From assembly GCA_902554135.1 (NCBI GenBank), contig CACDNJ010000019.1, positions 1 to 9,810 of the forward strand: 9,810 nt of DNA, given 5' to 3'. Below, in pieces: positions 7,010-9,810 of the stretch. Every line of letters begins with the position of its first letter. Position 1 is the stretch's first letter. Below the pieces are notes generated by a model. The model was not told where the DNA came from, made no database searches, and was given only the letters and a program-made list of their open reading frames with translations. The stretch comes from an uncultured Pelagibacteraceae bacterium (lineage in GTDB: Bacteria; Pseudomonadota; Alphaproteobacteria; Pelagibacterales; Pelagibacteraceae). The position numbers and the translations under genes are program-made.

Positions 7010-7246
7010 ATGCTTTTAAAAAAAGGTATGAAAGTTAAAGTTTGTGTTGGTAAAGACAAAGGAAAAACAGGCGAGATAATTGAAATTAACAGAGCTAGGG
7101 ATTTAGCCAAAGTAAAAGATGTTAATATGCTGAAAAAACATAAAAAACCTACAAAAGAAAATAAAGGTGGGATTATAACAAAAGAGGGATTTGTTCATCT
7201 CTCAAATTTGCAAAACCTTGAAGAAAATAAAAAAGCTAAAAAATGA
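7010..7246 (+). CDS. rplX: 50S ribosomal protein L24, short form
   Basis: L24 is an assembly initiator of the 50S subunit that binds the 5' end of 23S rRNA. The KOW motif is clear (GKDKGKTGEI, 14-23), followed by VKDVNMLKKHKKPTKENKGGIITKEGFVHLSNLQNL (35-70). The protein stops at 78 residues, whereas most relatives have about 100-105 and continue with a C-terminal segment of the type VGFRFEDGKKVR. That segment is absent: the TGA overlaps the rplE ATG and the lysine-rich EENKKAKK forms the end. Short L24 proteins of similar size exist in other bacteria (Helicobacter, by recollection), so this looks like a natural reduced form and not a broken gene. Confidence 0.94.
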   Translation: MLLKKGMKVKVCVGKDKGKTGEIIEINRARDLAKVKDVNMLKKHKKPTKENKGGIITKEGFVHLSNLQNLEENKKAKK

Positions 7247-7857
7247 CACCAAGATTAAAAGAAAGATATAAAAAAGAAATAGTTCAAAATTTAATGTCAA
7301 AATTAAATTACAAGAACATCAACGCTGTACCAAAAATTAAAAAAATTGTTATCAATATGGGACTTGGTCAGGATGGTTCAGATAAAAAAAAGATAGAAGT
7401 GTGTATTAAAGACATGTCAGCTATTACTGGTCAGCATCCGGTTATAACTAGATTTAAGAAGTCAATTTCAAATTTTAAATCAAGAAAAGGAGCAAATGCT
7501 GGTCTAAAGGTTACTTTAAGAAACGATAGGATGTACGAGTTTTTAGATAGATTGGTTAATATAGCTTTACCTAGAGTTAAAGATTTTAGAGGGCTAAAAG
7601 ATTCGGCTTGTGATAAATTTGGAAATTTTACATTTGGTATTAAGGAACATATTATTTTTCCAGAAATAAATTTTGATAAGGTTGATACAATCAAAGGTAT
7701 GGATGTCACAATTGTAACAACAAGCAATTCTAAAGAAAACACAGTATCACTACTTAAAGAGTTTAATTTTCCAATTGTTAAAGATACTGAAAAGAGAAAA
7801 AAGAAGATTAAAAAAATAATTAAAGCAGAAAAAAAAGAGGAAAAAACGGAGAAATAA
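7243..7857 (+). CDS. rplE: 50S ribosomal protein L5 with a basic C-terminal tail
   Basis: L5 binds 5S rRNA, forms part of the central protuberance and contacts P-site tRNA and S13. The core is clear: RLKERYKKEI (4-12), NAVPKIKKIVINMGLG (27-42), the ITGQHPVITRFKKSISNFKSRKG stretch (61-83), LRNDRMYEFLDRLVNIALPRVKDFRGL (92-118), GNFTFGIKEHIIFPEI (127-142) and GMDVTIVTT (152-160). The family usually ends near residue 179; here FNFPIVK (174-180) is followed by about 24 residues of Lys and Glu (tail to 204). The ATG overlaps the rplX TGA and has no clear Shine-Dalgarno, so coupling is likely. In E. coli the start of this gene is where S8 represses the spc operon; I could not confirm an S8-like site by eye. 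Confidence 0.97.
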   Translation: MTPRLKERYKKEIVQNLMSKLNYKNINAVPKIKKIVINMGLGQDGSDKKKIEVCIKDMSAITGQHPVITRFKKSISNFKSRKGANAGLKVTLRNDRMYEFLDRLVNIALPRVKDFRGLKDSACDKFGNFTFGIKEHIIFPEINFDKVDTIKGMDVTIVTTSNSKENTVSLLKEFNFPIVKDTEKRKKKIKKIIKAEKKEEKTEK

Positions 7858-7858
7858 A

Positions 7859-8164
7859 ATGGCTAAAACAAGCGCAATTCAAAGAAACCTTAAAAGAATA
7901 AGAATGGCAAAGAGGTTTGAAAATAAAAGAAAAAAATTAAAAGCGATAATTAATAACAAAAAATTACCATTGAATGAAAGATTTGCTGCTCAATTAAAAC
8001 TTTCTAAGCTTCCAAAAAATTCAGCAAGGACAAGGGTAAGAAACAGATGTGAAATTACTGGAAGACCGCATGGTGTTTATAGAAAACTAAGAATATCAAG
8101 AATTGCATTAAGACAAATGGCGTCTGCTGGAAAAATTCCAGGAATGACGAAATCGAGTTGGTAA
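7859..8164 (+). CDS. rpsN: 30S ribosomal protein S14, zinc-free long form
   Basis: S14 is a late-assembling 30S head protein near S3, S10 and S19. The 101-residue product is the long type. NSARTRVRNRCEITGRPHGVYRKL (54-77) is the signature, and the protein has a single cysteine (Cys64), so it lacks the paired CxxC zinc ribbon of the short form and should not depend on zinc. The end is AGKIPGMTKSSW, as in most proteobacteria. It starts one base after the rplE stop, with CGGAG at 7847-7851, 7 bases upstream. Confidence 0.98.
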   Translation: MAKTSAIQRNLKRIRMAKRFENKRKKLKAIINNKKLPLNERFAAQLKLSKLPKNSARTRVRNRCEITGRPHGVYRKLRISRIALRQMASAGKIPGMTKSSW

Positions 8165-8169
8165 AGGAG
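8164..8169 (+). promoter_or_regulatory. Shine-Dalgarno for rpsH in the largest intergenic gap
   Basis: AAGGAG begins at the last base of the rpsN stop and lies 4 bases before the rpsH ATG at 8174. The 9-base gap that holds it is the widest spacer in the window, so nothing else, such as a promoter, fits there. Confidence 0.75.
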
Positions 8170-8173
8170 AAAT

Positions 8174-8572
8174 ATGACTTTAGCTGATCCTATAGGGGAT
8201 ATGTTAACAAGAATTAGAAACGGTCAAATGAGATCTTTAAACAAAATTGAAATACCATTTTCTAATTTTAGATTAAAGATATTAGAAGTTCTAAAAAAAG
8301 AGGGATACATTATTAATTTTAATATTAGTGATGGAAAAAATAAAATAAAATCTATTTTAGTTGATCTAAAATATTATGAAGGTCAACCTGTAATAAAAGA
8401 AATTAAAAGAATATCAAAGCCTGGTAGAAGAGTTTATTCGAGAGCAGACAGTATACCCAGAGTTCTTAATGGTTTAGGTCTTGCGATTTTATCAACGAGC
8501 AAAGGAGTAATGTCTGATGCTGAGGCAGTTAAGAATAATTTAGGTGGAGAAATAATTTGTAGGATATTTTAA
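8174..8572 (+). CDS. rpsH: 30S ribosomal protein S8
   Basis: S8 organises the central domain of 16S rRNA and in E. coli represses the spc operon by binding its mRNA. The 132 residues match the family (about 130). Motifs: MTLADPIGDMLTRIRNGQ (1-18), the linker KPGRRVYSR (82-90), PRVLNGLGLAILSTSKGVMSDAEA (95-118), whose STSKGVM (107-113) is the main RNA-binding loop, and the end GGEIICRIF. The start has a good Shine-Dalgarno. The stop overlaps the rplF ATG by one base. Confidence 0.98.
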   Translation: MTLADPIGDMLTRIRNGQMRSLNKIEIPFSNFRLKILEVLKKEGYIINFNISDGKNKIKSILVDLKYYEGQPVIKEIKRISKPGRRVYSRADSIPRVLNGLGLAILSTSKGVMSDAEAVKNNLGGEIICRIF

Positions 8573-9111
8573 TGTCAAAACTTGGAAAAAAATCTATCTT
8601 AATACCAAAAGAGTCTACAGTAAAAGTGGAAGGAGACTCGTTATTGGTTTCTGGACCAAAAGGTTCACAAAAGATTGCATTTAATCAGAAAATATTTTCT
8701 TCAAAAATTAATGAGAAAAATGAATTTCAGATTTCACCTGTTAAGAAAGATAAAAAAACATCATTGATGTGGGGGACCTACAGAAGCTTAGTAAACAACG
8801 CTGTTCTTGGAGTAACAAAAGGACATGAAAAAAATTTGGAGTTAGCTGGAGTTGGTTTTCGTGCAAGTTTGAAAGGTGAACAACTTGTTTTATTATTAGG
8901 ATTTAGTCACGAAGTTAAATACACAATACCAAAAGGAATTACTATAAAGGTTGAAAAACAAACAAAGCTTAATATTACTGGTTCAGATAAAGAGCTTGTT
9001 TCAAAAGTTGCTGCTGATATCAAATCATTAAAGCCAGTGGAACCTTATAAAGCCAAAGGAATTAAGGAAAAAAATCAATACGTTATAAGAAAAGAAGGAA
9101 AGAAAAAGTAA
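8572..9111 (+). CDS. rplF: 50S ribosomal protein L6
   Basis: L6 has two related domains and sits near the factor-binding site and sarcin-ricin loop, where it is needed for late 50S assembly. The 179 residues are of normal length. Visible are MSKLGKKSILIPKESTVKVEG at the N-terminus, SGPKGS (27-32), WGTYRSLVNNAVLGVTKG (67-84), LELAGVGFRASLKG (89-102), LLGFSHEVKYTIPKGI (108-123) and the signature EPYKAKGI (157-164), followed by YVIRKEGKKK. AGGA at 8561-8564 lies 7 bases before the ATG. Confidence 0.98.
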   Translation: MSKLGKKSILIPKESTVKVEGDSLLVSGPKGSQKIAFNQKIFSSKINEKNEFQISPVKKDKKTSLMWGTYRSLVNNAVLGVTKGHEKNLELAGVGFRASLKGEQLVLLLGFSHEVKYTIPKGITIKVEKQTKLNITGSDKELVSKVAADIKSLKPVEPYKAKGIKEKNQYVIRKEGKKK

Positions 9112-9113
9112 AG

Positions 9114-9467
9114 ATGAAAAAAATTAATTCTAAAACAAAGCGTTTACTAAGAAACAGAAGCAAATTAAAGAAATTTAATGTTGATCGTTATAGGATGACA
9201 ATTTTTAAATCTTTAAAAAATATTTCAGCGCAAATAATTGATGATAAAGCCAATAAAACAATAGTTTCGGCATCTTCTACAGAGAAAAGTTTTAAAAAAG
9301 ATAAAAAAAACAAAACAAATCTATCTGTAGTTTTAGGGGAAATTTTAGCAAAAAGAGCTTCTGAGAAAAAAATTAATAAAGTTTATTTTGATAGAGGCGG
9401 ATATAAGTATCATGGCAGAATTAAAGCTCTAGCTGAATCACTAAGAAAGAATGGGTTGAATTTTTAA
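9114..9467 (+). CDS. rplR: 50S ribosomal protein L18
   Basis: L18 binds 5S rRNA with L5 and helps attach it to the 50S subunit. The product has 117 residues, the usual size. Motifs: [12 protein letters not shown] (10-21), [20 protein letters not shown] (25-44), [47 protein letters not shown] towards the end (71-117), with [11 protein letters not shown] (92-102) the family signature. It starts 2 bases after rplF; AAGGA at 9095-9099 is 14 bases away, too far for an optimal site. The stop shares one base with the rpsE ATG. Confidence 0.98.
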   Translation: MKKINSKTKRLLRNRSKLKKFNVDRYRMTIFKSLKNISAQIIDDKANKTIVSASSTEKSFKKDKKNKTNLSVVLGEILAKRASEKKINKVYFDRGGYKYHGRIKALAESLRKNGLNF

Positions 9468-9810
9468 TGAGAGAAAAAAGCGAATTTTTAGAAAAATTGG
9501 TTGCCATTAACAGAATAACAAAAGTTGTTAAAGGCGGTAGAAGATTTGGATTTGCAGCATTGGTAGTTGCTGGAAATCAAAAAGGATCTATTGGTATTGG
9601 TCAAGGTAAGTCAAAACAAGTTCCGGATGCAATAAAAAAAGCTACGGAAGTTGCAAAAAAAAATATGATTCAAATTCCATTAAAAGACGGAAGAACGTTA
9701 CATCACGATGTTTATGCCAAGAGTGGATCAGGAAAAATTTTAATGAGATCAGCACCTACTGGAACAGGAATTATAGCAGGAGGAGCTACAAGAGCAGTTT
9801 GTGAAGTTTT
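9467..9810 (+). CDS. rpsE: 30S ribosomal protein S5, 5' part (C-terminus outside window)
   Basis: S5 lies at the mRNA entry site with S3 and S4 and affects decoding accuracy. The first 114 codons plus 2 bases are visible; the family is about 160-200 residues, so the end lies beyond the right edge. The double-stranded-RNA-type N-terminal domain shows [18 protein letters not shown] (19-36), where spectinomycin-resistance changes occur in other bacteria, and [17 protein letters not shown] (43-59). The second domain begins with [32 protein letters not shown] (75-106). The N-terminus is short: many alphaproteobacterial S5 proteins have a charged leader before the DKLVxINR-type segment, which is absent here. 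The ATG uses the last A of the rplR TAA, and no clear Shine-Dalgarno is visible. Confidence 0.97.
   Translation, partial: MREKSEFLEKLVAINRITKVVKGGRRFGFAALVVAGNQKGSIGIGQGKSKQVPDAIKKATEVAKKNMIQIPLKDGRTLHHDVYAKSGSGKILMRSAPTGTGIIAGGATRAVCEV

Noticed and set aside
7010..7246. rplX as a frameshifted pseudogene
   Set aside because: The KOW domain is intact, a good Shine-Dalgarno precedes it, and the stop is part of a regular ATGA overlap with rplE; no remnant of the missing segment is seen in the other frames.

Overview
This window is a stretch of the bacterial str-S10-spc ribosomal-protein gene cluster, all on the + strand. It holds 20 protein genes: the 3' part of fusA (EF-G), 18 complete ribosomal-protein genes (rpsJ, rplC, rplD, rplW, rplB, rpsS, rplV, rpsC, rplP, rpmC, rpsQ, rplN, rplX, rplE, rpsN, rpsH, rplF, rplR) and the 5' part of rpsE. 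I saw no RNA gene, insertion sequence, CRISPR array, riboswitch, promoter or terminator.

Organism: the DNA is visibly AT-rich, arginine is read almost only from AGA, and proteins are lysine-rich. The EF-G, L14, L16, S3 and S5 sequences look alphaproteobacterial, and the overall style (AT-rich, streamlined, nearly no spacers) suggests a Pelagibacterales (SAR11)-like marine bacterium. That placement is from memory of the families and was not tested. TGA is used as a stop, so the code is not one of the UGA=Trp codes.

Layout: fusA (1-1497) is followed after 3 bases by rpsJ, with no tuf gene and no S10 leader between them. The S10 set (rpsJ to rpsQ, 1501-6642) runs by a 4-base GTGA overlap into the spc set (rplN to rpsE, 6639 to the right edge), so str, S10 and spc appear to be one unbroken transcription unit here. 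By my count only 28 of 9810 bases lie between genes; the largest gap, 9 bases before rpsH, is mostly a Shine-Dalgarno sequence.

The products act together: the S and L proteins are core parts of the 30S and 50S subunits (peptidyl transferase surroundings, exit tunnel, decoding head, mRNA entry), and EF-G moves the finished ribosome along mRNA. The layout is ordinary; what stands out is inside genes: a tandem AAPK/AAPG repeat tail on S19, Lys/Ala/Pro tails on L3 and L5, a short L24, and a perfect 12-bp inverted repeat early in rplB. I found no sign of a new non-ribosomal system.
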